Source of the DNA: Bacillota bacterium
GTDB taxonomy: Bacteria; Bacillota; Clostridia; Christensenellales; SZUA-584
Reading direction: 5' to 3'
Assembly (NCBI GenBank): GCA_023428025.1
Contig: JAEYZN010000021.1
Coordinates: 186,001-250,000 of the forward strand
DNA: 64,000 bases
Shown: positions 44,281 through 52,945 of the stretch, one piece after another
How positions within the stretch are numbered: the stretch's first letter is position 1
How the letters are laid out: every line of letters starts with the position of its first letter
Notes under the pieces: model-generated
Database searches by the model: none
Seen by the model: only the letters and a program-made list of their open reading frames with translations
Told to the model about the DNA's origin: nothing
Made by a program: the position numbers and the translations under genes

Positions 44281-45069
44281 CTACAATATGCTCCTTAGTT
44301 GTTCGACAATCCTGATTGGATATATCTCACTTTTTTCAGCGAGTATCTTATAAGCCACTTCAAAGTCCTTCGCCGCTCTGTAAGGCCTTGAAGATGTGAT
44401 GGCATCCACCACGTCGGCAACGGTGGCGATCTGCGCGGATTGATGAATGCTGTTTTCAGTCAACCCATAAGGATAGCCGCTGCCATCATTGCGTTCATGA
44501 TGCTGCAGGATGATCATTTTGCTGTTTTCAGGTATCTCACAATCGGCGACGATACTGACACCCAGCTCACAGTGCTGCTGCATAAATGTCATTTCATCCG
44601 GGGTAAGTTTTCCCTGCTTTTGAATGATCGCCTTGGGGACCATCATCTTGCCAATATCATGGAGCAACCCTCCAAGGCCCAATTCCCATAACAATTCATC
44701 GCCGTACCCCATAGATTTCCCGATAATCATCGACAGCAGTGCCACGTTGATGGAATGAGTGTATATCCAGGGTATATAATTGCTGAGCGCGTTGATGGTG
44801 AACCACCAGGGGGTTGTCCGGGAATCAAATATGATCTCGGACAATATTTGTGCCGGTATATCAAAAATACGCTTATCCTGTACCTTGAGCTTTTTGCTGA
44901 TCTGTGCGGTATTGATCCTTTCGCCTGTCAATCGATTCCCAGCCCGGAGCAACTCCTGGCTGATCACACTGTGATTCCGGAGTCTTGATAAAACCTGATC
45001 TGTTAATTCCTGATCTTTAGCGAGAAGGAGAATGCCGTTTTTATCATAGTAATTCTTGTCTGCATGCAT
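44281..45069 (-). CDS. HD-GYP domain protein (putative c-di-GMP phosphodiesterase)
   Basis: A 262-residue protein with the HD pair in LGGLLHDIGKMMVP and the GYP part in ILQHHERNDGSGYPYGLTE, with downstream ATVADVVDAITSSRPYR. The complete metal set suggests real cyclic-di-GMP hydrolysis. The N-terminal 100 residues (DKNGILLLAKDQELTDQVL) are the usual leader of stand-alone HD-GYP proteins. No membrane segment is seen, so it is cytosolic. It is divergent from an XRE regulator with which its promoter overlaps. Confidence 0.92.
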   Translation of the reverse strand: MHADKNYYDKNGILLLAKDQELTDQVLSRLRNHSVISQELLRAGNRLTGERINTAQISKKLKVQDKRIFDIPAQILSEIIFDSRTTPWWFTINALSNYIPWIYTHSINVALLSMIIGKSMGYGDELLWELGLGGLLHDIGKMMVPKAIIQKQGKLTPDEMTFMQQHCELGVSIVADCEIPENSKMIILQHHERNDGSGYPYGLTENSIHQSAQIATVADVVDAITSSRPYRAAKDFEVAYKILAEKSEIYPIRIVEQLRSIL

Positions 45070-45135
45070 CTCAAAAAACTGCCCCCTCCACTTTCTTCTA
45101 ATTCAACATAATAAAAACAACCTACAACTATAAAT

Positions 45136-45164
45136 ATTATAGCTTAAAATGCTGAACAATACAA
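45136..45164 (-). promoter_or_regulatory. Promoter of the HD-GYP gene
   Basis: Minus-strand TTGTAT (45164-45159), 17-base spacer, TATAAT (45141-45136). It overlaps the -35 region of the opposing promoter. Confidence 0.75.
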
Positions 45165-45180
45165 GTATAAGCTGTAATAT
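45152..45180 (+). promoter_or_regulatory. Candidate promoter of the XRE regulator gene
   Basis: CTGAAC (45152-45157), 17-base spacer, TAATAT (45175-45180), 23 bases before the ATG at 45203. Weaker than the divergent one with which it shares bases. Confidence 0.45.
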
Positions 45181-45202
45181 GCATAAGAAAGGGGGTGGGA
45201 GT

Positions 45203-45520
45203 ATGGAAAACCGTATCAGAGAGTTAAGAGAGTCCAAAGGAATGACCCAGGTGCGTTTAAGTATCGAACTTGAGGTGACTCAGGAGACAGTCAGCGCCTA
45301 TGAAACAGGTAAGCATTATGTCAGCTTAAAGTCACTGTTAAAAATGGCGGAGCTGTTTGATACCAGCATGGATTATATTATGGGCCTATCCAGTATCCGA
45401 AAACCGCTTCAGGCTTCAGAGTTTACCAACAAAGAAATTGAATTGATTTGCACTTTTCGCAGGCTCAATGAAGTGCAAAAAGAAAAGGCGCTTAGTTATA
45501 TGGAGGGGTTGCTTTCATAA
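45203..45520 (+). CDS. XRE-family helix-turn-helix regulator
   Basis: A 105-residue regulator. The HTH is IRELRESKGMTQVRLSIELE-VTQETVSAYE, followed by KMAELFDTSMDYIMGLSSIR, as in SinR/Cro-type repressors, and a short helical tail (FRRLNEVQKEKALSYMEG). The start at 45203 is preceded by AAAGGGGGTGG. It is divergent from the HD-GYP gene. After it, 45521-45670 is AT-rich and holds nothing I recognise. Confidence 0.92.
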   Translation: MENRIRELRESKGMTQVRLSIELEVTQETVSAYETGKHYVSLKSLLKMAELFDTSMDYIMGLSSIRKPLQASEFTNKEIELICTFRRLNEVQKEKALSYMEGLLS

Positions 45521-45670
45521 CACTGGTAACTATAACCCTCAACTGATTTGGAATAATAGATAAACTTTTAATCGCTCTCAAATACAAAAACAATAATCTG
45601 ATTTATATTTAAACCCATAGAAATGATCTATAGCACCGTGAGATGCCGACCGCACATCTACAGCGCGCGG

Positions 45671-46384
45671 TCAATAGCCCATGTCGCCCGTCCATGTATC
45701 CGAGTCGCTGTCTTGTTCTTTTTTCTTGGATTTGAACGATGGGCCTCCGCCCACACTGTCCCCCAGCACCTGGCTGCGGGCTGTAAATCGAAGCTGCACG
45801 ACCAGACTCAACAGGATGAGCGCGGCACTCACGCCAAGTATCACCAGGACGCGCGCCATCAAAAAGCTCTCCAGCGGCGCCAGCAGGTTGCCTGTGATAA
45901 ATGCCGATATATCGATGCCCTGAAAGTAAATATACAAACCGAGAAAGGCTGCCGCACAGCCGCCCAGAACCGACGTGGATATGATGACGCCCACCCGCTT
46001 GTAAACCGCTGTCAGCAGACCAGCCACAACGCTCAATGTCAGAACGGCCGGATAAAGCAGGCTGAAGCTGTGAAGATTCAGCGCGTACACCAGATAGATA
46101 AGCAAAAGCGCACTGCCCAGCAGGCCGACAAAAAAACCGGCCAGACGCCTCACAAAGAACAATATCAGGTAAACCGCTATGGCCGTACCGCCAAAGAACA
46201 GCCACGTGCTGAGCGCATCCAGCGTCAGATGGTCATATACATAGATATAGACCAAGCCTTCCAGTATTGCCAGGCCGCTGAGAGGCAATAAGAACCTCGC
46301 AAACTTGTAACCGAAGAAGCCGGTTAACAGCGCCAGCAACAGAAAGGCGCAGACGCCCATGAGCAAGGCCATCGAAGGATTCAT
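45671..46384 (-). CDS. Multi-pass membrane protein (TMEM198/DUF4203-like), second of a pair
   Basis: A 237-residue protein with seven to eight hydrophobic segments (e.g. LMGVCAFLLLALLTGFFGYK, STWLFFGGTAIAVYLILFFV, LVILGVSAALILLSLVVQL) and a charged, Ser/Lys-rich cytosolic tail. The motif GFFGYKFARFLLPLSGLAIL recalls TMEM198/DUF4203 proteins, with glycine-rich helices. GAAAGGGGAT precedes the ATG. It lies 20 bases after a similar gene. Function unknown. Confidence 0.72.
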   Translation of the reverse strand: MNPSMALLMGVCAFLLLALLTGFFGYKFARFLLPLSGLAILEGLVYIYVYDHLTLDALSTWLFFGGTAIAVYLILFFVRRLAGFFVGLLGSALLLIYLVYALNLHSFSLLYPAVLTLSVVAGLLTAVYKRVGVIISTSVLGGCAAAFLGLYIYFQGIDISAFITGNLLAPLESFLMARVLVILGVSAALILLSLVVQLRFTARSQVLGDSVGGGPSFKSKKKEQDSDSDTWTGDMGY

Positions 46385-46404
46385 AGCGATCCCCTTTCTT
46401 TGCG

Positions 46405-47016
46405 TCAGGATTTTTTGCTGCCTGTGATCATCAGCTGAATGATCAGGCCGGCCAGGAAAAATCCTGCCAGTGCAATCAGATATACCGTAGACGTATAAGC
46501 GGTGTGTGCGGCCTGCGAATCATACAGCACCAAAGACTGCAGCTGCACGCCGTTCACCAGCTGGTCCACAAACTGGGCCAGCGCCGAAGCGCCAATATAT
46601 GCCGTGAATATCGATACGAATATCCGCCGCTGGTTGAGCGTCAGCGAGCCGAATACGCTGCTGATGATCAGCACCGGAATATAAACATACCAGTCCAGAA
46701 GATTGAGCCCCAGCACCTGCACGAGCAGCAGGCACAGCAGCAGGCCGCCGCCGAACCCGATAAAAAATATACCGACGTAAAGCAGCAGGATGAACAATAC
46801 CGCGCCCACCGCGCCCGCGCCAAGGCTGGCCAGCAGCACGGTCGTGTCGCCCATGGATGCGACCAGCGGCAGCACCGTCTGGCCGATCACAAAACCGGCC
46901 GCGAAGCCATATACGCCGAGTATAAGCTTGAGCCACCTGTTGCCGAAAAAACAAAATACAATACCAATGGCCAGGTTCACGATCAGCATTATGATAGATA
47001 GCACTTGCATGTCCAT
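46405..47016 (-). CDS. Multi-pass membrane protein (TMEM198/DUF4203-like), first of a pair
   Basis: A 203-residue protein with seven hydrophobic segments. NRWLKLILGVYGFAAGFVIG and GAGAVGAVLFILLLYVGIFF show the TMEM198-type helix with regular glycines. It pairs with the next gene on the same strand and probably forms a complex or duplicate with it. No soluble domain gives a hint at function. Confidence 0.72.
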   Translation of the reverse strand: MDMQVLSIIMLIVNLAIGIVFCFFGNRWLKLILGVYGFAAGFVIGQTVLPLVASMGDTTVLLASLGAGAVGAVLFILLLYVGIFFIGFGGGLLLCLLLVQVLGLNLLDWYVYIPVLIISSVFGSLTLNQRRIFVSIFTAYIGASALAQFVDQLVNGVQLQSLVLYDSQAAHTAYTSTVYLIALAGFFLAGLIIQLMITGSKKS

Positions 47017-47080
47017 TTCATCGATTCTCCGAAGCTTTTTTCCATTTTACCATACATAGGTCAAAAAAGCATGTAAATAA

Positions 47081-47572
47081 TTATCCCGCAGAGATCAAGA
47101 GCAGCATACCCGGATAAATCTCTTCCCCCGGTTCCATCCAGTTCTTCTTTCGGATTTTGTCCGCCGTTGTCCCGTAATGCCGGGCGATACCGTCCAGGCT
47201 GTCATCATCGCGTACACAGTAAACATCACCGGTCAGCCGGGGAATGCGCAGAACCTCTCCCGGTCTTATGTCGTCCGGGTCCGCCATGCCGTTCGCTTTA
47301 AGCAGAATGCGCATGGTCAGCCCAAAGCCGCGCGCGATGCCATACAGCGTATCGTCCCGCCGGACGATGTAGCGTGTATAGCTTGCGGGTTCAGGGGCGC
47401 AGCGGTTGCAGTGGCATTTGTGCGGTATCCTGAGCTCCCGGCGCTCCGACAGCTGCCAACCGGCGTCCAGACCGTTCGCGCGCATGATCATGCAGATTGG
47501 CACATGATACAAAGCGCTTAAGGCTTCCAGACTGTCTGAGCGCCTCAGCCTGTGTATTGTCATGTTTTCCAT
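47081..47572 (-). CDS. Triple LysM-domain protein
   Basis: A 163-residue protein made of three LysM repeats: residues 4-50 (MTIHRLRRSDSLEALSALYH), 66-112 (YIVRRDDTLYGIARGFGLTM) and 115-160 (YCVRDDDSLDGIARHYGTTA), with CHCNRC between the first two. LysM binds the GlcNAc chain of peptidoglycan. There is no signal peptide, so in a spore former it may sit in the spore coat as SafA does, which is inference. GGGAG precedes the ATG. Confidence 0.88.
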   Translation of the reverse strand: MENMTIHRLRRSDSLEALSALYHVPICMIMRANGLDAGWQLSERRELRIPHKCHCNRCAPEPASYTRYIVRRDDTLYGIARGFGLTMRILLKANGMADPDDIRPGEVLRIPRLTGDVYCVRDDDSLDGIARHYGTTADKIRKKNWMEPGEEIYPGMLLLISAG

Positions 47573-47611
47573 AACACCACTCCCGGTAGAGTGTATGCGC
47601 CAGGGGTGGCT

Positions 47612-48766
47612 CTATATGAGCGACCGGATGAATTCTGTACAGGACTCCAGCGTGAACGTCACCGGGTTCTTCTTCATGGACGATCCCATTGACGCGGCGG
47701 TCAGCTCATCGATGTTGCTTTCGGTCACGCCCAATTCCCGCAACGATGCGGGCAGCGCCATATACCGGCAAAGCATCTCCACAGCTTCCGCGACAGCCAG
47801 AGCGCCGTCCTTCTCATTGTGAAAAAGACGCCCGCACACAGCCAGCGACAGCTGGCCGTATTTCGTGACGCCATGCTCTATGTTGTAGCGCATCACGTGC
47901 GGCAGCAGCATGCCGCAGGCCACGCCGTGCTGCACGCCCAGCACCGCGCCAAGGCCCGCGCCGATGCCGTGCGCCGCGCCCAGCCCGGCGTTGGCCAAGC
48001 ACATGCCGCTCACCATCGCCGCGAGAGACATCGTCTCGCGCGCGTCCATATCGCCGCCGTCGTCGTAGGCGCACTTGAGCGCCGCCATCGCCCGGGGCGT
48101 ATGATACAGCGCCATCGCGTCGCAGAACGGATTGGCCTGCCGTGCCGTAAAGCTCTCGATCAGCTGACATACCGCATCCATTCCGGACGCCGCCGTCACG
48201 CTCTGCGGTATGGATACCGTCAGCTCCGGGTCCACCACCGCGATGCGCGCCATCAGCCGGTCGTCCCGAATGCTCGCCTTGAACCGGTCCTTCACGGACA
48301 TGATGACCGCGTTTTTAGTCACTTCAGTACCGGTGCCCGCCGTAGAAGGCGCCGCAATAAACGGCAGGGGATCGGCCGTGATCTGGACGCCCGTCCCCAC
48401 GCCTTCAAGGTATTCGCGCACACTGCCGCCGTTTGTGATGACGCCCGCAGCCGCTTTGGCCGTGTCCATCGCGCTGCCGCCGCCGATGCCAAGCACCGCG
48501 TCCACACCTGCGGACCGGCCCAGCTTCACAGCCGCATCCACAATGGCCGGTGTGGGTTCGCCGGAGGCCCTGTCATACAGCGTCACGGCAATGTCTTGCT
48601 CGGCCATGCCGGCAATCAGCTTGTCCAGCACGCCGCTGCGGCGCAGCGAACCGCCGCCCGTGACGATAAGATAGTTTTTTCCAAAACCGGCGCAAAGGCC
48701 GGGCAGCTTTTTTACGGCGCCCCGTTCGAACACGATGCGTGGGGCCGTCACAAACTCAAAACCCAT
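47612..48766 (-). CDS. Iron-containing (group III) alcohol dehydrogenase
   Basis: A 384-residue protein. It has the NAD loop DAVLGIGGGSAMDTAKAAAG, AAPSTAGTGTEVTKNAVI, and the iron ligands in GMDAVCQLIESFTA and LGAAHGIGAGLGAVLGVQHGVACG. It interconverts an alcohol and an aldehyde with NAD(P)H, as in fermentation. It is the last gene of a run with ApgM and the DUF362 gene, 9 bases after ApgM. Confidence 0.94.
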   Translation of the reverse strand: MGFEFVTAPRIVFERGAVKKLPGLCAGFGKNYLIVTGGGSLRRSGVLDKLIAGMAEQDIAVTLYDRASGEPTPAIVDAAVKLGRSAGVDAVLGIGGGSAMDTAKAAAGVITNGGSVREYLEGVGTGVQITADPLPFIAAPSTAGTGTEVTKNAVIMSVKDRFKASIRDDRLMARIAVVDPELTVSIPQSVTAASGMDAVCQLIESFTARQANPFCDAMALYHTPRAMAALKCAYDDGGDMDARETMSLAAMVSGMCLANAGLGAAHGIGAGLGAVLGVQHGVACGMLLPHVMRYNIEHGVTKYGQLSLAVCGRLFHNEKDGALAVAEAVEMLCRYMALPASLRELGVTESNIDELTAASMGSSMKKNPVTFTLESCTEFIRSLI

Positions 48767-48775
48767 TGCTCCTCC

Positions 48776-49933
48776 TTATTCGCCGCGCTGCTTCGCGACC
48801 AGCTCCGCCGCCGTGACCACAACGCGGGCATTGCGGCAGTCCTGCTCGGTGAACCGTCCCGCCGCGCCCGAGCTGCCGTGCCCCAGCAGCATATACGGCG
48901 CGGGGTCTCCGCCATGCCCGCCGCTGTCCGAGAACGTGTAATGGTCGGACACGATGAACGCGCTGTACGGCTCTTTGACCTGCGCGAAAAACGGCTGGAT
49001 GAAATGCTGATCGATCAGCTCGATCGCCTCCATCTTCTCCACCGGCTGCAGTTCGTGGGACAAGTCGTCCAGCTTCTGGATATGGATATAAGCGTAGTCG
49101 TATTCGTCCAGTGCTTTGAGCGCCGCCTGAGTTTTATCCTTCAGGAAAGGAACAAAGCCATTATCCTCGGGAAGCGTTACGCAGTCCAGCCCGGCCAATG
49201 CCGATATGCCGCGCATCAACGATGTTTCGGCCAGCACCACGCGGCGGTTTTCCGGCGGCGGGCCAAAATCCGGCGCGGAGGACGCCCCCCAGAACCATAT
49301 ACCGCTGATCTTGGTGTCGTTGTCCTCTTTCAGCACATCATAGGCCTTGCGCATCATCGAGAAATACTGCTGCATCACATCGCCGCCCTTGGTGTAGTCG
49401 GATACCACACCGCCGATCATGTCGTGCGCGGGCATGAATTTCAGCTGCTCCGCAAGCGCTCCGGCGCCTTCCACCACCAAAATGTTGCGGAAGGTATCTA
49501 CGTGATGCAGCCTGAACGGCGAATGGAAGACCTCCCTGTTCAGGCGCTCGCTGAGCGGCGCGGCCTTTTCCGTCGCGACATCGTAAGCGCTGTAGCTTTC
49601 CATGATGCTGGAATCAAACGCCTCGCCTCTCAGCGTGACGAAGTTGCATCGGATATAGAGATTGCCCGGCGTCACCGGTATGCCTGCGCCCGCCGCCTCC
49701 ATCACCGCGCGACCTTTATATGTCTTCTCGGGATCGAAGCCCAGCAGGCTCAAGTTCGCGACAGCGCTGCCCACCTCCAGCCCCGGCTTGATCGTTTGCA
49801 CCGTGCCGGGCTTGGCCACGGCAAAAACAGAGTCCAGACCCGGTGTCGCGGCCGCTTCCATCGGCGTTTTCCCGCCGAGTTTTTCCTGTGGCCTGTCCGC
49901 GATGCCGTCGAGTACGATTGTGAATTGTTTCAT
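48776..49933 (-). CDS. Cofactor-independent phosphoglycerate mutase, archaeal (ApgM) type, divergent
   Basis: A 385-residue alkaline phosphatase-superfamily protein. VLDGIADRPQEKLGGKTPME starts it, with a metal Asp; the nucleophile Ser56 lies in VGSAVANLSLLGFDPE; the late metal site is IVSDHYTFSDSGGHGGDPAP. In typical members the residue after the Ser is Asp or Glu; here it is Ala57, so activity or substrate may differ from 3-/2-phosphoglycerate mutation. Its ATG overlaps the stop of the DUF362 gene (TAATG). Confidence 0.82.
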   Translation of the reverse strand: MKQFTIVLDGIADRPQEKLGGKTPMEAAATPGLDSVFAVAKPGTVQTIKPGLEVGSAVANLSLLGFDPEKTYKGRAVMEAAGAGIPVTPGNLYIRCNFVTLRGEAFDSSIMESYSAYDVATEKAAPLSERLNREVFHSPFRLHHVDTFRNILVVEGAGALAEQLKFMPAHDMIGGVVSDYTKGGDVMQQYFSMMRKAYDVLKEDNDTKISGIWFWGASSAPDFGPPPENRRVVLAETSLMRGISALAGLDCVTLPEDNGFVPFLKDKTQAALKALDEYDYAYIHIQKLDDLSHELQPVEKMEAIELIDQHFIQPFFAQVKEPYSAFIVSDHYTFSDSGGHGGDPAPYMLLGHGSSGAAGRFTEQDCRNARVVVTAAELVAKQRGE

Positions 49934-51021
49934 TATGCTCTCCTTTTGAGTAACTGTTTAAATATTTCGTCCGCCATTGGCGGGCATCCTTTCACATATA
50001 CGTCAAAACCCTTTGTGCAGTTTCCGCAACCAAGTAAGCCTGTCTTGTTCCTGAAACCCTGACCGACGGATACATTTAAATCAGGCGTATATCCGGCATC
50101 CTCCAGCCGCACCATCGCGCTGATAAGGCTACCGTAGCACGCGCTGCACGCCTGGTCCGCGTCGATATGCTTTTTGACTCTTTCGAGCGCCGCCGAAAGC
50201 GTGACCTGCGCCGTTTGCGTCGCGCTGTTCATATATATGATTTCCGCGCCTCTTATGTCCGCGCTGCCCACGCTGATACGCGCGGCGGTCCGGATGTATT
50301 CCACATCTGACGGCTGCAAGCCCAGCAGGCCCGCTGCATAAGCGTCCACCAGCACGCTGTCAACTCCCGCGACCATGGTGTTCAGATGGACAGGCCTCCC
50401 GCCCTCCTCAAAGCCCGGGTCAGTGCAGGTGCCGTCCGCTATGGTCAGCGACGGGGTTATCATCCTGTTCAGATACGCGATGGGCTTGTGCAGCCCCATA
50501 GCATGAAAACGCCGCTTCTCGCGGTCGGGGATCAGGCCTTTCATGTTTTTAAGGGCACAGGTCATGCCGGTCTGGCAGTGGCCTTTGATCAGCGGCAGAT
50601 TGACGATGTAGTCCAGCGCCAGCGCGCGGGCCGAAATTTCGATCTTCATGCCGCCATATTCCCGAATCTGGCAACGGTCCTTTTTCACGTCGACCAGTTC
50701 CACGCCATAGCGTCTCGCCAGTTTGTCATATCCGCAGACCTTATAGGCAACAGCCGTGTCCACCGCCAGCCACGCGCTTTCGACGACGGCGATGTTTTTA
50801 TAACCGCGCTGCTGAAAATACTCGATCACCGCCGCGCATATGGCGGGATTGGTGGTCGCGCCGCTTGTCCAGCTTTTCGCGACGACCAGATTCGGCTTGA
50901 TCCCGATCTGCGCATCCGGGCGTAAATTCTGCTCCGGCTTTATTTGCTCCAGTATCTGCCGCGCCATAACGGCAGGATCGTCACCGTATGCCACATATAG
51001 CCTGTTTGCCGCATCTTTCAT
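49933..51021 (-). CDS. DUF362 domain protein
   Basis: A 362-residue protein with the DUF362 core: IGIKPNLVVAKSWTSGATTN, NIAVVESAWLAVDTAVAY, IVNLPLIKGHCQTGMTCALK-NMKGLIPDREKRRFH. Instead of a ferredoxin domain, the C-terminal part has scattered cysteines (ACSACYGS, GLLGCGNCTKG, VKGCPP) that could bind a metal cluster. DUF362 proteins are often near redox or cofactor genes and their role is unclear. It is translationally joined to ApgM. Confidence 0.85.
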   Translation of the reverse strand: MKDAANRLYVAYGDDPAVMARQILEQIKPEQNLRPDAQIGIKPNLVVAKSWTSGATTNPAICAAVIEYFQQRGYKNIAVVESAWLAVDTAVAYKVCGYDKLARRYGVELVDVKKDRCQIREYGGMKIEISARALALDYIVNLPLIKGHCQTGMTCALKNMKGLIPDREKRRFHAMGLHKPIAYLNRMITPSLTIADGTCTDPGFEEGGRPVHLNTMVAGVDSVLVDAYAAGLLGLQPSDVEYIRTAARISVGSADIRGAEIIYMNSATQTAQVTLSAALERVKKHIDADQACSACYGSLISAMVRLEDAGYTPDLNVSVGQGFRNKTGLLGCGNCTKGFDVYVKGCPPMADEIFKQLLKRRA

Positions 51022-51107
51022 GGCAATATTATATCACAGCTTGCATACAAAGCCACAATTGAAATGCATTGTTAATAAGGTGTTCACTGTTTTCTAGGAC
51101 ACCAAAA

Positions 51108-51142
51108 ATGTGGAAAGCGCACCCAAGGCGCGCTTTCCACAT
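51108..51142 (-). terminator. Terminator of the Gfo/Idh/MocA gene
   Basis: A perfect 13-base stem (ATGTGGAAAGCGC / GCGCTTTCCACAT) with a 9-base loop and, on the minus strand, a following TTTTTGG. It lies 45 bases past the stop at 51188. Confidence 0.9.
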
Positions 51143-51187
51143 CACTTCTTTATTTAAACATCTAACACAATCAACATTCTATTGCTG

Positions 51188-52318
51188 TTAAAGCTTCACC
51201 CACTGCCCCGACGAGTCAGATTCGTATGCCTTCCCCATCACATACTCGATATACGCCCCGTCCCTGAACGAGGGCACACACTGTTTGCCTTCATACACAT
51301 GCGAAATAAAGTTGTACAGACAGTGCACATGGCCGCGCATGAAGCCCTCCGCAAACTTCGGGCCAGGAAAAAAGCCGCCGGGGCTCTCATACCGGTTCAC
51401 GCATTCGATGGCCTTGAAGCCGGATTCGCCGCCATAGGGCACGTCGCTCTGCGTGCCGTCATAGAAACGCACCTCATTGGGTCTCGTCGAGTTGTAGTAA
51501 ACAGCGCCCTTCGTGCCATGTATCTCGAAACGCAGCTCGTCGTTGGTGCCCGTCGCGATCTTGGACGCCTCCACGACGCCCGTCGCGCCGTTCTTCATCC
51601 TGACCATGGAGATCGAGAGGTCTTCGGCGTCCATGTCGATCATGTTGCCGTCCTTGTCGGGCCGCTGCGGATAGGCGATGGTGTTGCTGGTCAGCACGCT
51701 GTCGTATTCCCCCAGCAGCCAATACATCAGGTCGAACACGTGACTGCCCAGGTCGAACAGCACACCGCCGCCGCCGAACGCCTTCTGCTGCTTCCAGCCG
51801 ATCACCTTGTTCGGGTTCACGCCGGTGGGGTGCAGATAGGCCGAGCGGAACGACAATATGCGCCCGAGGCGGCCATCCTCAATCAGCTGCTTCGCGCGCA
51901 GCGTGCCGGTGTAGAATCGGTACTGCAACGCCATCTGGGTGATGCAGCCGCTTTCCTCCGTCGCTTTTACCACCTCGATTGCATCCGCGTACGATGCGGC
52001 CAGCGGCTTGTCGCAATAAACATGCTTGCCCGCTTTCAGCGCTTTCAATATCGCATCCTTGTGATAGATGTTGGGCGTGCAGATGTCGATCACGTCGATG
52101 TCCGGGTCCGCGAACAGCACATCCGGATCGTCGGTCGCTTTCCCGAAGCCCAGCTCCTCCCTGGCCCTTTCGGCAGCGCTGATCGTGCGCGTGGCCACAC
52201 CGGCCAGCGTGATCCTAAACGGCAGGTCCTTATAGTACAGGGGTATCGTTTTGTAACCAAAAGTATGCGCCCGTCCCATAAAGCCGAAACCCACGACGCC
52301 CACCCTGATCTCTTTCAT
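51188..52318 (-). CDS. Gfo/Idh/MocA-family oxidoreductase
   Basis: A 376-residue protein. The N-terminal Rossmann loop is VGVVGFGFMGRAHTFGYK; the family catalytic EKP motif appears as CDKPLAASYADA, with Asp in place of Glu; the C-terminal domain has GGGVLFDLGSHVFDLMYWLL with the catalytic His. It oxidises or reduces a sugar or inositol derivative with NAD(P). The ATG at 52318 follows GGAGGG. It is a single-gene unit with its own promoter and terminator. Substrate unknown. Confidence 0.93.
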   Translation of the reverse strand: MKEIRVGVVGFGFMGRAHTFGYKTIPLYYKDLPFRITLAGVATRTISAAERAREELGFGKATDDPDVLFADPDIDVIDICTPNIYHKDAILKALKAGKHVYCDKPLAASYADAIEVVKATEESGCITQMALQYRFYTGTLRAKQLIEDGRLGRILSFRSAYLHPTGVNPNKVIGWKQQKAFGGGGVLFDLGSHVFDLMYWLLGEYDSVLTSNTIAYPQRPDKDGNMIDMDAEDLSISMVRMKNGATGVVEASKIATGTNDELRFEIHGTKGAVYYNSTRPNEVRFYDGTQSDVPYGGESGFKAIECVNRYESPGGFFPGPKFAEGFMRGHVHCLYNFISHVYEGKQCVPSFRDGAYIEYVMGKAYESDSSGQWVKL

Positions 52319-52378
52319 GCCACCCTCCATGGAATCGGGCGAATACCCGAAAATGATTTTGTGTTGCCACATTAGTTT

Positions 52379-52407
52379 ATATTATAATTGGCTTGTGCCA
52401 GTGTCAA
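52379..52407 (-). promoter_or_regulatory. Promoter of the Gfo/Idh/MocA gene
   Basis: Minus-strand TTGACA (52407-52402), 17-base spacer, TAATAT (52384-52379). Strong sigma-A-type match about 60 bases before the ATG. Confidence 0.82.
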
Positions 52408-52510
52408 CATTTGCGGCAGGGATTGAACAAATGCAAACATGGGCCCTGAGCGCCCTGCCCAAAGCTTGTCCCATGTTATACAAAGACCGCCTGTACATTG
52501 GCGGTTCCCG

Positions 52511-52840
52511 TTATGCCATGCGCTTTTTCCTCGGAGGCTTGATCACCAGCTCCCGGAATATCACGCCGTTCACATACACTTTGGCCATAAACCGCTTATC
52601 CGCATCCAAGGGCCCGAACACGAACTCCCCCTCCGCGTCGGTAAACGCGTCCACGACGGGGAGCAGCCGGTCTTCCTCACATGCAAAAAGGCGCACCACC
52701 GCATCCGGCACCCGCTTTCCATCCGAGTCGTAGACGGTGCCGTGCAGAATGCTTCTCTGTTCTCTCGGCATGGTCACAACGGCTTCAATCCGGTCGCTGT
52801 TTTCTGTTGAAAACGCGAATCTCATTGGATACATCGGCAT
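52511..52840 (-). CDS. Carboxypeptidase regulatory-like (Ig-fold) protein
   Basis: A 109-residue protein with one CarboxypepD_reg/Cna-B-like beta sandwich: ILHGTVYDSDGKRVPDAVVR, then DAFTDAEGEFVFGPLDADK and YVNGVIFRELVIKPP. No signal peptide and no anchor, so it is cytosolic or a spore-coat component. GGGAGGGG precedes the ATG. Function unknown; such small proteins are common in Clostridia. Confidence 0.8.
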   Translation of the reverse strand: MPMYPMRFAFSTENSDRIEAVVTMPREQRSILHGTVYDSDGKRVPDAVVRLFACEEDRLLPVVDAFTDAEGEFVFGPLDADKRFMAKVYVNGVIFRELVIKPPRKKRMA

Positions 52841-52945
52841 AATCCACCCCTCCCTTCGGCTTTATACCATATTATTCGCCCACAAACCCGATCATGTGTG
52901 TTATAATCAGGCCATCCCCACTAAAGACAAAGCGAGGAAAAGCGT

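Noticed and set aside
47819..50062. A 747-codon open frame on the plus strand opposite the ADH-ApgM genes
   Set aside because: Antisense shadow; the opposite strand carries well-supported enzymes.
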